64,000 nucleotides of DNA from Candidatus Competibacteraceae bacterium (GTDB taxonomy: Bacteria; Pseudomonadota; Gammaproteobacteria; Competibacterales; Competibacteraceae), in the NCBI GenBank assembly GCA_016713505.1, contig JADJPA010000001.1, positions 2,927,501 to 2,991,500 on the forward strand. The letters run 5' to 3'. This document shows positions 17,499 to 26,182 of this stretch, one piece after another (position 1 is the stretch's first letter; each line of letters begins with the position of its first letter). The translations under genes and the position numbers were made by a program. The notes beneath the pieces are model-generated. The model was not told the DNA's origin and searched no databases. It saw only the letters and a program-made list of their open reading frames with translations.

Positions 17499-18719
17499 AT
17501 GAAAGCACGACCGATGATGATGGGAATGGCCTTGTCGTTCGTCGCCACGCTGGCCGTGGCCGGGGACGACAGCGCGCGGGGCGCTTCCGGGCAAGGGCCC
17601 GTAACCGGTTCTGAAGAGCGCCCAGCCGTTCCGGCGGCGAAGAACTTGAACCCTCGGCCAGGGTATTGGACGCCCGAGCGCTATCGCAACGCGCGGCCCA
17701 TGCCGCTGCCCTCGGGCGACGATGCGCTTCCTCAAGCGATGCCGGATGAAGCACCGGGCAATCGGATCGACCCGATGCCCGCGGCGGGTGAATCCCGGTC
17801 CGGCCAACCTCCACTGCTGGACGCGCCCGAGCGGGAACCTTTGGAAAAGCGGTTGTACGTTCCCGATGAAAGCCGCTCCGATAACGCGGGGCCGCAAGCG
17901 ACTGCGCCGACCCAACAACGGGCTAAAACCACCGCGATCCCACTGGATGTGGGAGTCGGGCGCGCCTATTTCAGCAGTCAGCCGCTGGTGCCGGTGGCGG
18001 CCGATCGCGAATACCCTTACGCCGCCATCGGCCAGTTGTTTTTCACGATTCCCGGCGAGGGGGGATTTGCCTGTTCCGGTACGGTGGTATCTCCCCGTTT
18101 GGTGCTGACGGCCGGGCATTGCGTGCATTCGGGCGCCAACGGCGAGCAAGGCTGGTTCGCCGATTTTGAATTCGTGCCCGCCTATCGCGACGGAGTCGCG
18201 CCATTTTCCAACTGGAAAGCCTCAGCGGCGTTCGTGACGGGCCCCTGGTACAACGGCAAAGGCAACGTACCCAACAGCGCGGACTACGCCTTACTCGAAA
18301 TGGACGATCAACTGGTAGGCGGCGTTTCTCGGCGAATCGGTGAAGTCGTCGGTTTTTTAGGGTACCAAACCAACAGTCTTAACCCCAATCACGCCCATCT
18401 CATCGGCTATCCGTCCGCCTTTGACAACGGCGAAAGAATGCACCAAGTCACCGCGCAAAGTTACCGCGGAGACAGAAGATACAATACCGTACTCTACGGT
18501 TCAGATATGAACGAAGGCTCCAGCGGCGGCCCTTGGATCATGAATTTCGGACCGGCCGCCGCCGGCCAGACCGGCGCCGACGATCCCGCGCGCAACCGGA
18601 TTATCGGCGTGACCTCCTATGGCTTTCAAACCACGGAGCTGCAAGGCAGCTCGACGCTCGATGGCAATTTTACCTCGCTGCTGAACAAAGGATGTGCCCG
18701 GCGCGACGGGAATTGTTAG
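17499..18719 (+). CDS. Secreted trypsin-like serine protease (S1 family)
   Basis: 406 residues. A signal peptide (MALSFVATLAVAG after a short basic start) is followed by a long Pro-rich, low-complexity propeptide to about residue 150. The protease domain has CSGTVVSPRLVLTAGHCVHS (His), SADYALLEMDDQ (Asp) and NEGSSGGPWIMNF (Ser), so the triad is complete. The style is like glutamyl endopeptidase / V8-type proteases. It is divergent from the GH94 gene, with 176 bases between, and convergent with the discoidin gene. AAGG lies upstream of the ATG. Likely periplasmic or exported; substrate unknown. Confidence 0.88.
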   Translation: MKARPMMMGMALSFVATLAVAGDDSARGASGQGPVTGSEERPAVPAAKNLNPRPGYWTPERYRNARPMPLPSGDDALPQAMPDEAPGNRIDPMPAAGESRSGQPPLLDAPEREPLEKRLYVPDESRSDNAGPQATAPTQQRAKTTAIPLDVGVGRAYFSSQPLVPVAADREYPYAAIGQLFFTIPGEGGFACSGTVVSPRLVLTAGHCVHSGANGEQGWFADFEFVPAYRDGVAPFSNWKASAAFVTGPWYNGKGNVPNSADYALLEMDDQLVGGVSRRIGEVVGFLGYQTNSLNPNHAHLIGYPSAFDNGERMHQVTAQSYRGDRRYNTVLYGSDMNEGSSGGPWIMNFGPAAAGQTGADDPARNRIIGVTSYGFQTTELQGSSTLDGNFTSLLNKGCARRDGNC

Positions 18720-18762
18720 CGGAGTTTCACGAGCGGAGACCCACGGAAGCGGCCGGATTCGC

Positions 18763-21700
18763 TCAGGGAGCGGCCGTCGCTTGCGCGCCGTAGTACAACT
18801 CGACCTCGGCTGGAAATTGATCCACGGTCACGGTCGTTTCGGTGAAGGTTTCCACCGCGCGGTTGTTGACCTTCACGCCGTGCAGGGGTCGGTCGAGCGG
18901 TGAAGACAGGATGATGCGGCCCGGCGGCACGGTGATATCGCCCGATAATTGCACCCGCAAGCGGTCGGGTCCGTCCATCATCATCCGATAATTGAGGGTG
19001 CCGTGCCAGGTGGGCATCCGCTTGACCGTGACCCCTTCCGGGCTGGTCGCCCAGGCGGCGGGGATGCCGGCCCCGATCACCAGAGCTTGATCGGCTTCGC
19101 GTTCGTAAACGAACAAGCTGCGCGCCGCCCGGATGAAATCGGAACCGACCCAGGTGTGCGGCATGTCGCCGATGAAGCGCGGCGCCTTGGGATCGTGCCA
19201 GACCACTTCGGCCCAATGATTCCAGGCCGCCGGCCGCTGGCCCTCCAGAAAGAATGCCAACGCTTCCTGCGCCTTGTCGCGAAACCCCAACCGGACTAAG
19301 GTGCCGACGGTGCGCAGTTCGTAGGGGGTGTAGGCCTGCCAGTCGTCCTCGCCGTCGCGCCGACGGCGGAACAGGTCGAAATAGCGTTCGAAGGTTCGAT
19401 CCAGCGCCGGCTGCGGCAAGCGGCCCAGCTCGCCGCCCGGATCGACCGCGACGGTGGTCGAGGTGGGATCGAAGTCGCCCAATTCGACCGCGCCGGGAAT
19501 GAAATCGATCTGATGGGTTTTCAGGGTGGCGCGAATCGAGGCGTACAAATCCTTGCGAAAGGCGTCGCGCAACGTCGCGAAGCGTTGCGCCGGCTCGTCC
19601 TCCCCCAGGATGACCGCAATGGCGGCGGCGTCTTTCAGGCCGCGCAGGATGAAAAAGTTGTCCCAATAGGAATGACGCGGGTGGCTGGAGTAGCCTTCGT
19701 GGCTGATGGACTCTGGCACCAGCCCCCAATAAGGGACGCTCGCCGGGTCGGTTCGGTACTGATCCGTCAACCGCTGCTGGCGCAGGGAATCGATGTAGCC
19801 GACCGCCTTGACCACGAAAGGCCACATTTCGCGCAGGAAGCCGACATCGCGGGTGTAGCGGTAATACTCCATGATCGCGTAGATCAACTGGCCGTGGCTG
19901 TCGTGCTCGGGGACCGGATCGGCGCCGCGCTGGTCCACGCAGCAGGGCACTTTGCCGTCGGGTTGTTGGTAGGGCGTGAACCACAGCAGAAATTGCCGGA
20001 CCTCGTCGGTGTAGCCCATGCCGAGCAGGGCCGCCGAGGTCAACGCGCCGTCGCGGATCCAGGAACGGGCGTACGTCCGCGAACCGGGTTGGATCGCCGG
20101 GCCGTTGCGGTTGATCAGGATATAGGCCAGATTGCTTTTGATGGCGTCAGCTAGTTTTTGAGCGGCGGGCGGCAGTTCCAGCTTGACCCGATCCAGGCGC
20201 GCTTCCCAATCGCGTCGGGCCTGTTCCAGCAATTGGGTTTCCAGCGCGGCGGCATCGGCGTCGTTGGACGCTAGCGCGCCGCTGCCGGGTTGAACGCCGT
20301 GAAAGGGGACGCGCAAAAACACCTCGCGCGCCGCGCCCGGTTCGATGTTCCAGCCGTATTCCAGCACCCCGGAAGCATAGCCGAGCGGGTCTTCCGTTGC
20401 GGTCCGCTCGGGCAAGCGGTCCGCCAGCAGAAAATCGGCGAGCGAGCCTTGATCGAAGGCGGCGGCGCCGAACCGGTCCGGGGCGGTCAAGACCAGCACC
20501 GCCTTGGCGCGGCCATTGACCCAAATAGTGCGATCGGCATATTCCAGCCGCCGGATCGGTGAGATGCCGCCGGTCATGTTCAGCGACTGCCAGGGGGGGT
20601 TGACTTGAAACGGCCGCACGGTCAGGAACAAGGTCAGATGCCGGTTTCGATCGCTGCGGTTTTCGATCCGATACCGGGCGTGCAAGTCCGATTGGCCGGG
20701 TTTGCCGCTGGCGAATGCGGTGATCGTAAGGCCGATCTGGTCGTGTTCCCAGCGCACGGTGGGAATGGGGAGGTAACCGTCGCTCAGTTCCTGCACGGCG
20801 TTCACGTCGGCCCAGGTGAGCAGCCGGCCGTCGGCCAACACGAACGGTTCGATGCTGAAGCCGCCTTTGTCGACCTCCAGCGCGCCGTCCTGGCTGATCA
20901 GTGCTTCCTTGCTGTCGCCGCTGACGCCGAGCACCGTCCAGTAGGACTGCTCGCCCTGAAAATAACGGGGATAAAGGCCGCGCTGGGTGTCGCGAGCCAC
21001 GGTTTCAAAGAAAGTGTTGAGCGAGGTGGAAAACTCGTAGGATTGGACCTGAATGCGCTGGATACCGTAACCGCGGCCCCGGCTGCTGCGTTGCAGGTTT
21101 AACCGCAGATAGCGCGATTCGGCGTCGGGCAGATACAGATAATCCCGCCGTCCGTTGCCGTCGCGCACGGTGTAGATCGGCCACCAGCTATCGCCGTCAT
21201 CGGAGGCTTGCACCTGATAGTCGAGCGCGTAATCCTCCGGGTGCCAGTCGATGATCAGACCGCCGTACTCGCGGGAGGTCAGAAAATCCAACTGCAACCA
21301 TTGATCCTCGGCCAGCGCGCCGCTGCGCCAACCGTTGGTGATCTGATCGGGTTCCAAAATGCCCTGCGCCGGGTGACCCTCGGCGGTCGTCGAGGCGCTG
21401 ATCTTGGGATTTTTAATGTAAGCTCGCGCGGGCTCGCGTTCTTCCAGGGACAGCGAGTCGATCCACACCGAACCTTTTTTACCGAGCGCGCCCGGTACGA
21501 TGGCCAATTCGATGGCCGTCACTTCTTCCAGAGCGCCGCCCGGACCCCACGCCAGATTGAGGTGGCGCTTCTTGACGGTCAGGGGTTGCCAGTCGCCGGC
21601 AAAGGTCTGTTCGCGTTGTTTGTACCACCAGACATTTTGTTGGGGGTCCACCAGCTTGAATTCAAAATCCACGGGCGGCGTTTCGCCTCGTATGAAGGCA

Positions 21701-22092
21701 TGGAAAACGTAATTGTCGGGCATGCGCCGCTTGAAGGTCTTGCGGGCGATGATCCAACTGGCGCCGTCCGAGGCTTCGAAGTCCAAACGCATGGCCCGCC
21801 CGCCGTTGCGGCCGATATCCTGAGCGATTTCGAGCCGGGCGCCAGCGGAGGTGACGGCGCTCCAACCGCTCAAATCCTTGAAATCGTCCAGCAGGAGGGT
21901 TTTGCGTTCTTCAATCGGGTCGGCGGCGGTGGCCGCGGGCGTCGTGGGAGCGTCGGCTGGAGCGGCTCGAATCGTGAAAGGCAGCATGAACAACATCACC
22001 GTCAATGTGAGAAGGACTACCGTTTGGCCGCGAAGCGCCCGGTGGGAGAATGCGAGCGAAGGGCTGAAAGAACGCGTGTTGGGTATCGGCAT
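18763..22092 (-). CDS. Discoidin-domain protein with (alpha/alpha)6 glycosidase-like domain
   Basis: About 1109 residues from the ATG at 22,092, chosen because a hydrophobic signal segment (VVLLTLTVMLFMLPFTIRA) follows it. The frame also opens at 22,245, adding 51 basic residues, and neither start has a good ribosome binding site. A galactose-binding-like module comes first (LLLDDFKDLSGWS ... SVWIDSLSLEE). A discoidin (F5/8 type C) domain follows (WLQLDFLTSREYGGLIIDWH ... RYLRLNLQRSSRG). The C-terminal half contains TYARSWIRDGALTSAALLGM, PCCVDQRGADPVPEHDSHGQ and NHWAEVVWHD, typical of six-hairpin glycosidases. It is probably a periplasmic or surface carbohydrate-active enzyme, working with the GH94 enzyme nearby. 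The substrate cannot be assigned. Confidence 0.78.
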   Translation of the reverse strand: MPIPNTRSFSPSLAFSHRALRGQTVVLLTLTVMLFMLPFTIRAAPADAPTTPAATAADPIEERKTLLLDDFKDLSGWSAVTSAGARLEIAQDIGRNGGRAMRLDFEASDGASWIIARKTFKRRMPDNYVFHAFIRGETPPVDFEFKLVDPQQNVWWYKQREQTFAGDWQPLTVKKRHLNLAWGPGGALEEVTAIELAIVPGALGKKGSVWIDSLSLEEREPARAYIKNPKISASTTAEGHPAQGILEPDQITNGWRSGALAEDQWLQLDFLTSREYGGLIIDWHPEDYALDYQVQASDDGDSWWPIYTVRDGNGRRDYLYLPDAESRYLRLNLQRSSRGRGYGIQRIQVQSYEFSTSLNTFFETVARDTQRGLYPRYFQGEQSYWTVLGVSGDSKEALISQDGALEVDKGGFSIEPFVLADGRLLTWADVNAVQELSDGYLPIPTVRWEHDQIGLTITAFASGKPGQSDLHARYRIENRSDRNRHLTLFLTVRPFQVNPPWQSLNMTGGISPIRRLEYADRTIWVNGRAKAVLVLTAPDRFGAAAFDQGSLADFLLADRLPERTATEDPLGYASGVLEYGWNIEPGAAREVFLRVPFHGVQPGSGALASNDADAAALETQLLEQARRDWEARLDRVKLELPPAAQKLADAIKSNLAYILINRNGPAIQPGSRTYARSWIRDGALTSAALLGMGYTDEVRQFLLWFTPYQQPDGKVPCCVDQRGADPVPEHDSHGQLIYAIMEYYRYTRDVGFLREMWPFVVKAVGYIDSLRQQRLTDQYRTDPASVPYWGLVPESISHEGYSSHPRHSYWDNFFILRGLKDAAAIAVILGEDEPAQRFATLRDAFRKDLYASIRATLKTHQIDFIPGAVELGDFDPTSTTVAVDPGGELGRLPQPALDRTFERYFDLFRRRRDGEDDWQAYTPYELRTVGTLVRLGFRDKAQEALAFFLEGQRPAAWNHWAEVVWHDPKAPRFIGDMPHTWVGSDFIRAARSLFVYEREADQALVIGAGIPAAWATSPEGVTVKRMPTWHGTLNYRMMMDGPDRLRVQLSGDITVPPGRIILSSPLDRPLHGVKVNNRAVETFTETTVTVDQFPAEVELYYGAQATAAP

Positions 22093-22390
22093 GTCCGTGG
22101 GTCTTTGGTGGGCGCCGGTCGCCGAGCGGGCCTTGTGGGCGGTTTGTTCCGGCGGAATTATTCCGAAAACGCTCGCGGCGCGCCTCCGGCTGGCTGCTGG
22201 AGTCGCCGGCTTTTTCTTGCCTGGCTGAGTTCGGCTGTCACGCATAAGTTTAATATTAGCCTGTCGTTGGCGAATGCACGATGCCGATATTCTGTTATTA
22301 ACTGTTGCTGGACGAACCGGTTCGATGCGTTAAGATTTTCCGGCCGGCTGTCCGGGCGGCGAGCGCGGTGCAAATGAGAGTGGCCATCGC

Positions 22391-22993
22391 ATGTTGAAAC
22401 TGATCGCAAACGGTACTGTCCTGGCTTTCGAAAACAGGACTGGCCGCACCAGAAAGCTTGAGCGAGCCGTTTTCCGCTGCTCAGGGTCGTCTCGGGTTTC
22501 AGCCGTAGCGCCGGCTGTGCTGTTGTGGGGCTGTCTCGCGGCTTGGTGGGTGCTGGGTTTAGCGGCCCAGGCTCAAGTTTATAAATGGACCGATGGCGAG
22601 GGCCGGGTTCACTACAGCAACACGGCCCCGCCCGCCGACGCCCCGTCCCCGCAAACCCTGGATGTGCCATCGCAGCCTACCCCGACCGGCAAGGTCGATA
22701 ACGTCCGTGACTTGCAGCGAGCCACGCGCGAACTGCGCGAACTGCGCGCGCTAAACCGAGGGGTGCCGGTCGGTGAGCTCGACCGCCCGCTGGCCGGGAG
22801 GAAGGCCGGTAAGGCCAAGGAGCCGCCTTATATCGGCTACGAGGATCGCGCCAGGATCGACAATCTCAACAGCGACATCCGGCGGCTGGCTGCTTCGACC
22901 CTCGGAACCTCGGCCAGCCGCGCTCGCGAACTGCGCGCGCTCAAGGACGAGCTACGCCAGATTTACCAAAAATACGGCATCAAGTATCGGTAG
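22391..22993 (+). CDS. DUF4124 domain-containing protein
   Basis: 200 residues. A hydrophobic segment (LLWGCLAAWWVLGLAAQA) ends just before VYKWTDGEGRVHYSNTAPPA, the standard DUF4124 motif found at the start of many envelope proteins of gammaproteobacteria. The rest is charged and probably helical, ending with LKDELRQIYQKYGIKYR. Because the signal segment begins near residue 38, the true start may be later than the ATG at 22,391. The function of the domain is unknown; periplasmic location is expected. Confidence 0.78.
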   Translation: MLKLIANGTVLAFENRTGRTRKLERAVFRCSGSSRVSAVAPAVLLWGCLAAWWVLGLAAQAQVYKWTDGEGRVHYSNTAPPADAPSPQTLDVPSQPTPTGKVDNVRDLQRATRELRELRALNRGVPVGELDRPLAGRKAGKAKEPPYIGYEDRARIDNLNSDIRRLAASTLGTSASRARELRALKDELRQIYQKYGIKYR

Positions 22994-23167
22994 CTGTGGT
23001 TGGTGCGAAAATCTAGCAACGCTATGTCGGCGGGCGCGGGTTCGGCCAGGGCGTCGCCTTCCTGGACAGCTGAAGAAGCCATCCGGCGGTTTACGACGCG
23101 GCCCGAACAAGCGTGGTCTAATAGCGGCTGTCTTTCAAAAAATCAGCTTTGGGCGGGAAATCATTTC

Positions 23168-23734
23168 ATGAAATTTTGCAGCCAATGCGGCGCCTCGGTG
23201 ACCTTGCGTGTTCCGGTGGGTGATAACCTGCCCCGCTATGTCTGCGACGCTTGCGATACCATTCATTATCTGAACCCTAAAGTCGTGGCGGGTTGCATTC
23301 TGGAATGGCAGGATCGGGTGTTGTTGTGCCGGCGGGCCATCGAACCGCGTTATGGCCTGTGGACCTTGCCGGCCGGCTTCATGGAAAACGGTGAATCGAC
23401 GTTGGCGGCGGCGGCGCGCGAGGCGCTGGAGGAAGCCCATGCCGAAGGTGAAAACCTCCGCCTGTATGGGGTGTACTCGCTCTTGCATGTCAGTCAGGTC
23501 TATTTGATATTTCAAGGCCGGCTTAAGGACGGTTACGCCTGTCCGGGCGAGGAAAGCCTGGAGGTGCGGCTTTACGCCGAGGCTGAGATTCCCTGGGATC
23601 AAATCGCCTTCACCGTGGTTCACGAGGCGCTACGCCAGTATTTTTCCGAACGTCGGACCGGCCAGTTTCATCACCATCTCGGCGACATCATCCGCGAGGC
23701 GGACCAGCGGTTTCGGCTCCATCGCTACTATTGA
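23168..23734 (+). CDS. NUDIX hydrolase with N-terminal zinc ribbon
   Basis: 189 residues from the ATG at 23,168; an open extension upstream shows no family similarity. The start MKFCSQCGASV and CDACDTIHY make a four-Cys zinc ribbon. The Nudix box is complete: GFMENGE, seven residues, then REALEEA, in the order GX5EX7REUXEE. Nudix enzymes of this layout hydrolyse nucleoside diphosphate derivatives such as ADP-ribose or NADH-related compounds. The call is for the family only. GGGAAA lies upstream of the ATG. Confidence 0.9.
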   Translation: MKFCSQCGASVTLRVPVGDNLPRYVCDACDTIHYLNPKVVAGCILEWQDRVLLCRRAIEPRYGLWTLPAGFMENGESTLAAAAREALEEAHAEGENLRLYGVYSLLHVSQVYLIFQGRLKDGYACPGEESLEVRLYAEAEIPWDQIAFTVVHEALRQYFSERRTGQFHHHLGDIIREADQRFRLHRYY

Positions 23735-23857
23735 GCCCATGCCCGGCCCGGCCCGGCCCGATAGACCATTCAATCTATAACAAAATAAACTGTCTATAAC
23801 GGAACGGACTAGATCTGCTGCCAGCCTAGGTAGCCTGAGAAAACCGAAGGAGTAGCC

Positions 23858-24058
23858 ATGAAACCCTATCTTGTTATTGTGGAAGATCCCGGTTCCGATA
23901 AGGTGCTCAATGTCGCTCTCATTCGAGCCGAACACGAGCAGCAAGCTGACATGGAGGCCAAAAAACTGTTTCCCAGTTTTCCCGACCAGGATTTATGCGT
24001 GTACGATGTCCACGAATTGAATCACGAGTATCCCGACGGTTGGACCTATCAGGATTGA
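23858..24058 (+). CDS. Small conserved-looking acidic protein, function unknown
   Basis: 66 residues starting MKPYLVIVEDPGSDKVLNVA and ending NHEYPDGWTYQD, with AAGGAG seven bases before the ATG. The composition is acidic, with a probable beta-alpha-beta start. I do not recognise a family. A perfect 9-base hairpin (GCGCCGCGA / TCGCGGCGC) at 24,069-24,088 lies just after the stop, before the coiled-coil gene on the same strand. Confidence 0.7.
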   Translation: MKPYLVIVEDPGSDKVLNVALIRAEHEQQADMEAKKLFPSFPDQDLCVYDVHELNHEYPDGWTYQD

Positions 24059-24132
24059 ACCCACCAGGGCGCCGCGAAATCGCGGCGCTGTCGATCTGAA
24101 CCCCTACTTTTTGTCGATTGGAGACCCACCGC

Positions 24133-24897
24133 ATGGAGCCTCTCACTCCAGAGACCGACGACAGCACCGCCGCCAGCATGTCGTATGTGCTCAGGGAAGA
24201 AGAACAACTGGCCCAGGTTTGGAGCGATGCCGACCGCGCCGAGCACGACCGCAGCGTGCGAGAGGGTATCGAACGGACCGGCGGTATCCGCCAGCTGGTC
24301 GGAGGGCTGCGCGCCCGGTCCGACTCGATCTGGGAGCGGTTTGTCACGCTGACCCTGGAACGGCTGCTTTCCGAGCAGTTGCGCGAGTTCTTGGATCAGA
24401 TCGACGCGGAAATTCTGGCGCTGAGCCAGCAACTGGTGGAAGCGGATTGCGAGATCGACCGGCTGCGCTCGCGGGTGCAGGAACGGCGGCGCTGGCTGGA
24501 GGAGAAAATCGCGCTCCTGGAACCCATGGCGCATCGCACCTCCACCCAGACTCATCTCAACATGATGCAGGCGCGGGTGGAGGGTTTGGAAGCGTATCTG
24601 CTCGGTAAGAAAGACGTGGCCCCGGAAGCTTACGACCTTCACTACAAGCGGCATACCACGCTGCCCGGCGATCTGCTCTACATCCGCGTCCGCCTGTCGA
24701 CCACCCAGGTCGCCATCGCGGCCTCCAACCGCAGCAAGCAACTGAGCGAACTGGACGCCGAACTGGCCGCGCTGCTGCCTGAGGCCGATCGTTATAAGGC
24801 CGAACTGACGGCGTTGATGACCCGAGTGGAGTGCATGAGCGAACTGTCGCGCTACTGGCTGGCCTATCTCGACATCGCTCGCGACAAATCCGATTGA
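24133..24897 (+). CDS. Coiled-coil protein, function unknown
   Basis: 254 residues from the ATG at 24,133, chosen because GGAG lies nine bases upstream; a TTG at 24,118 is less likely. The protein is almost wholly helical and charged, with heptad-like runs (LSQQLVEADCEIDRLRSRVQ, LSELDAELAALLPEADRYKA). No signal peptide or membrane helix is visible, so it is probably cytoplasmic. It follows the 66-residue gene on the same strand and may share its transcript. I cannot name a family. Confidence 0.68.
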   Translation: MEPLTPETDDSTAASMSYVLREEEQLAQVWSDADRAEHDRSVREGIERTGGIRQLVGGLRARSDSIWERFVTLTLERLLSEQLREFLDQIDAEILALSQQLVEADCEIDRLRSRVQERRRWLEEKIALLEPMAHRTSTQTHLNMMQARVEGLEAYLLGKKDVAPEAYDLHYKRHTTLPGDLLYIRVRLSTTQVAIAASNRSKQLSELDAELAALLPEADRYKAELTALMTRVECMSELSRYWLAYLDIARDKSD

Positions 24898-24901
24898 GCC
24901 G

Positions 24902-24930
24902 ACCCTCCCGACCGCTGGCCGGAAGGGTTT
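24902..24930. terminator. Likely shared terminator between convergent genes
   Basis: An imperfect stem (ACCCTcCCGaCC / GGcCGGaAGGGT, 3-base loop) followed by TTT on the plus strand fills the 45-base gap between the coiled-coil gene and the converging serA. Confidence 0.5.
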
Positions 24931-24942
24931 GCCGCAAACGAG

Positions 24943-26106
24943 CTAGAGCACTCGCACGCCCAGCACGCCCTCGATATCGGCGATTTGCACCACCGCTGCT
25001 TCCGGTACCGAAGCGGCGGTGTCCACCAAGGTGCAGGCGATGTCGCCGCGCGATTTGTTGAGCATATCCATGATGTTGATGCCGGCCCCGGATATCGCCT
25101 TGGAGATGCGCTCGATCATGTGCGGGACGTTGGCGTTGACGATGGCCAGCCGCGGGCCGCCGTTGCGCGGCATCACCATTTCCGGAAAGTTGACGGAATT
25201 GTGGATGGTGCCGTTTTCCAGATAGTCGCGCACCTGATCGGCCACCATGATCGCACAGTTTTCCTCGGCCTCACCGGTGGAAGCGCCCAGATGCGGCAGC
25301 ATGATGACCCGTGGGTGATCCTTGAGCCGGTTGGTCGGAAAATCGCAGACATAAGATTTCAGCGTGCCCGCTTCCAGCGCCGCAAACAGCGCTTCCTCAT
25401 CCACCACGCCCTCGCGCGAAAAGTTCAGCAGAATCAGGCCGGGCTTGGCGTTCTTCAGCAGCGGCGCGTTGATCAGCTGCCGGGTGGCGTCGTTCAGCGG
25501 CACGTGCAGCGTGACGAAATCGGCCTGTGCCGCCATCTCGTTGACGCTCAACACCTGCTCGACCTGCGAGGAGAGTTGCCAGGCGTTGCTGACGGTGATG
25601 TGCGGATCGTAGCCGATCACCCGCATCCCCAGCGCGCGGGCGGCGTTGGCGACCTTGACGCCGATGGCCCCCAATCCGATCACCCCCAGGGTGCGGTTGG
25701 GCAGCTCGATGCCGACGAAATTTTTCTTGCCCGCTTCGACCTGTTTGGAGAGTTCGGCGTCGCTGCCTTGCAACTTGCGGGTGTAATCCCAGGCCGGGCA
25801 GATGTTGCGGGCCGCCAGCAACATGCCGGCCAGCACCAGTTCCTTGACCGCGTTGGCGTTGGCGCCGGGGGCGTTGAACACGCAGATGCCCTTGGCGGTC
25901 ATCTGCGGCACCGGAATGTTGTTGACGCCAGCGCCGGCGCGGCCCACGGCCTTGAGGCTGGCGGGAATCGGCCACTCGTGCATGGCGAATGAGCGCAGCA
26001 GCACAGCGTCAGGGTGCTGGATTTCGGAAGCGATCTCGTAGCGGTCGCGGGGTAGGCGTTCCAGACCGGAAACGCTGATGCTGTTGAGAGTCAGAATCTT
26101 GTACAT
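24943..26106 (-). CDS. serA: D-3-phosphoglycerate dehydrogenase
   Basis: About 387 residues. It catalyses the first committed step of serine synthesis, oxidising 3-phosphoglycerate with NAD. GRAGAGVNNIPV, the dinucleotide fold TLGVIGLGAIGVKVANAARA and catalytic NFSREGVVDEEAL are visible. HLGASTGEAEENCA, with the catalytic His, follows. The C-terminal ACT domain (residues about 315-385) suggests feedback by serine or another amino acid. I prefer the ATG at 26,106 (MYKILTLNSISVSGLERLPR), where the family usually begins; another ATG is five codons upstream. It lies downstream of serC with a hairpin between. Confidence 0.95.
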   Translation of the reverse strand: MYKILTLNSISVSGLERLPRDRYEIASEIQHPDAVLLRSFAMHEWPIPASLKAVGRAGAGVNNIPVPQMTAKGICVFNAPGANANAVKELVLAGMLLAARNICPAWDYTRKLQGSDAELSKQVEAGKKNFVGIELPNRTLGVIGLGAIGVKVANAARALGMRVIGYDPHITVSNAWQLSSQVEQVLSVNEMAAQADFVTLHVPLNDATRQLINAPLLKNAKPGLILLNFSREGVVDEEALFAALEAGTLKSYVCDFPTNRLKDHPRVIMLPHLGASTGEAEENCAIMVADQVRDYLENGTIHNSVNFPEMVMPRNGGPRLAIVNANVPHMIERISKAISGAGINIMDMLNKSRGDIACTLVDTAASVPEAAVVQIADIEGVLGVRVL

Positions 26107-26127
26107 GAATGAATCAACCATCCGCCT

Positions 26128-26161
26128 GAAAAAAGAACACCCCGGACGCGAACGTCCGGGG
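26128..26161 (-). terminator. Intrinsic terminator between serC and serA
   Basis: On the transcribed minus strand a perfect 9-base stem (CCCCGGACG / CGTCCGGGG, with a 4-base loop) is followed after four bases by a TTCTTTTTT tract. It lies in the 76-base gap after serC and before serA, so it probably limits read-through into serA or acts as an attenuator. Confidence 0.8.
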
Positions 26162-26182
26162 CGGATTGATGAATAAAATCGT

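Noticed and set aside
21208..22377. 389-codon open frame on the plus strand opposite the discoidin gene
   Set aside because: It is antisense to a gene with clear domains and has no recognisable motif of its own; GC-rich genomes give such shadow frames.
23738..23762. Short GCCCG tandem repeat after the NUDIX gene
   Set aside because: Only about four units, no spacers; simple low-complexity sequence, not a CRISPR or regulatory array.
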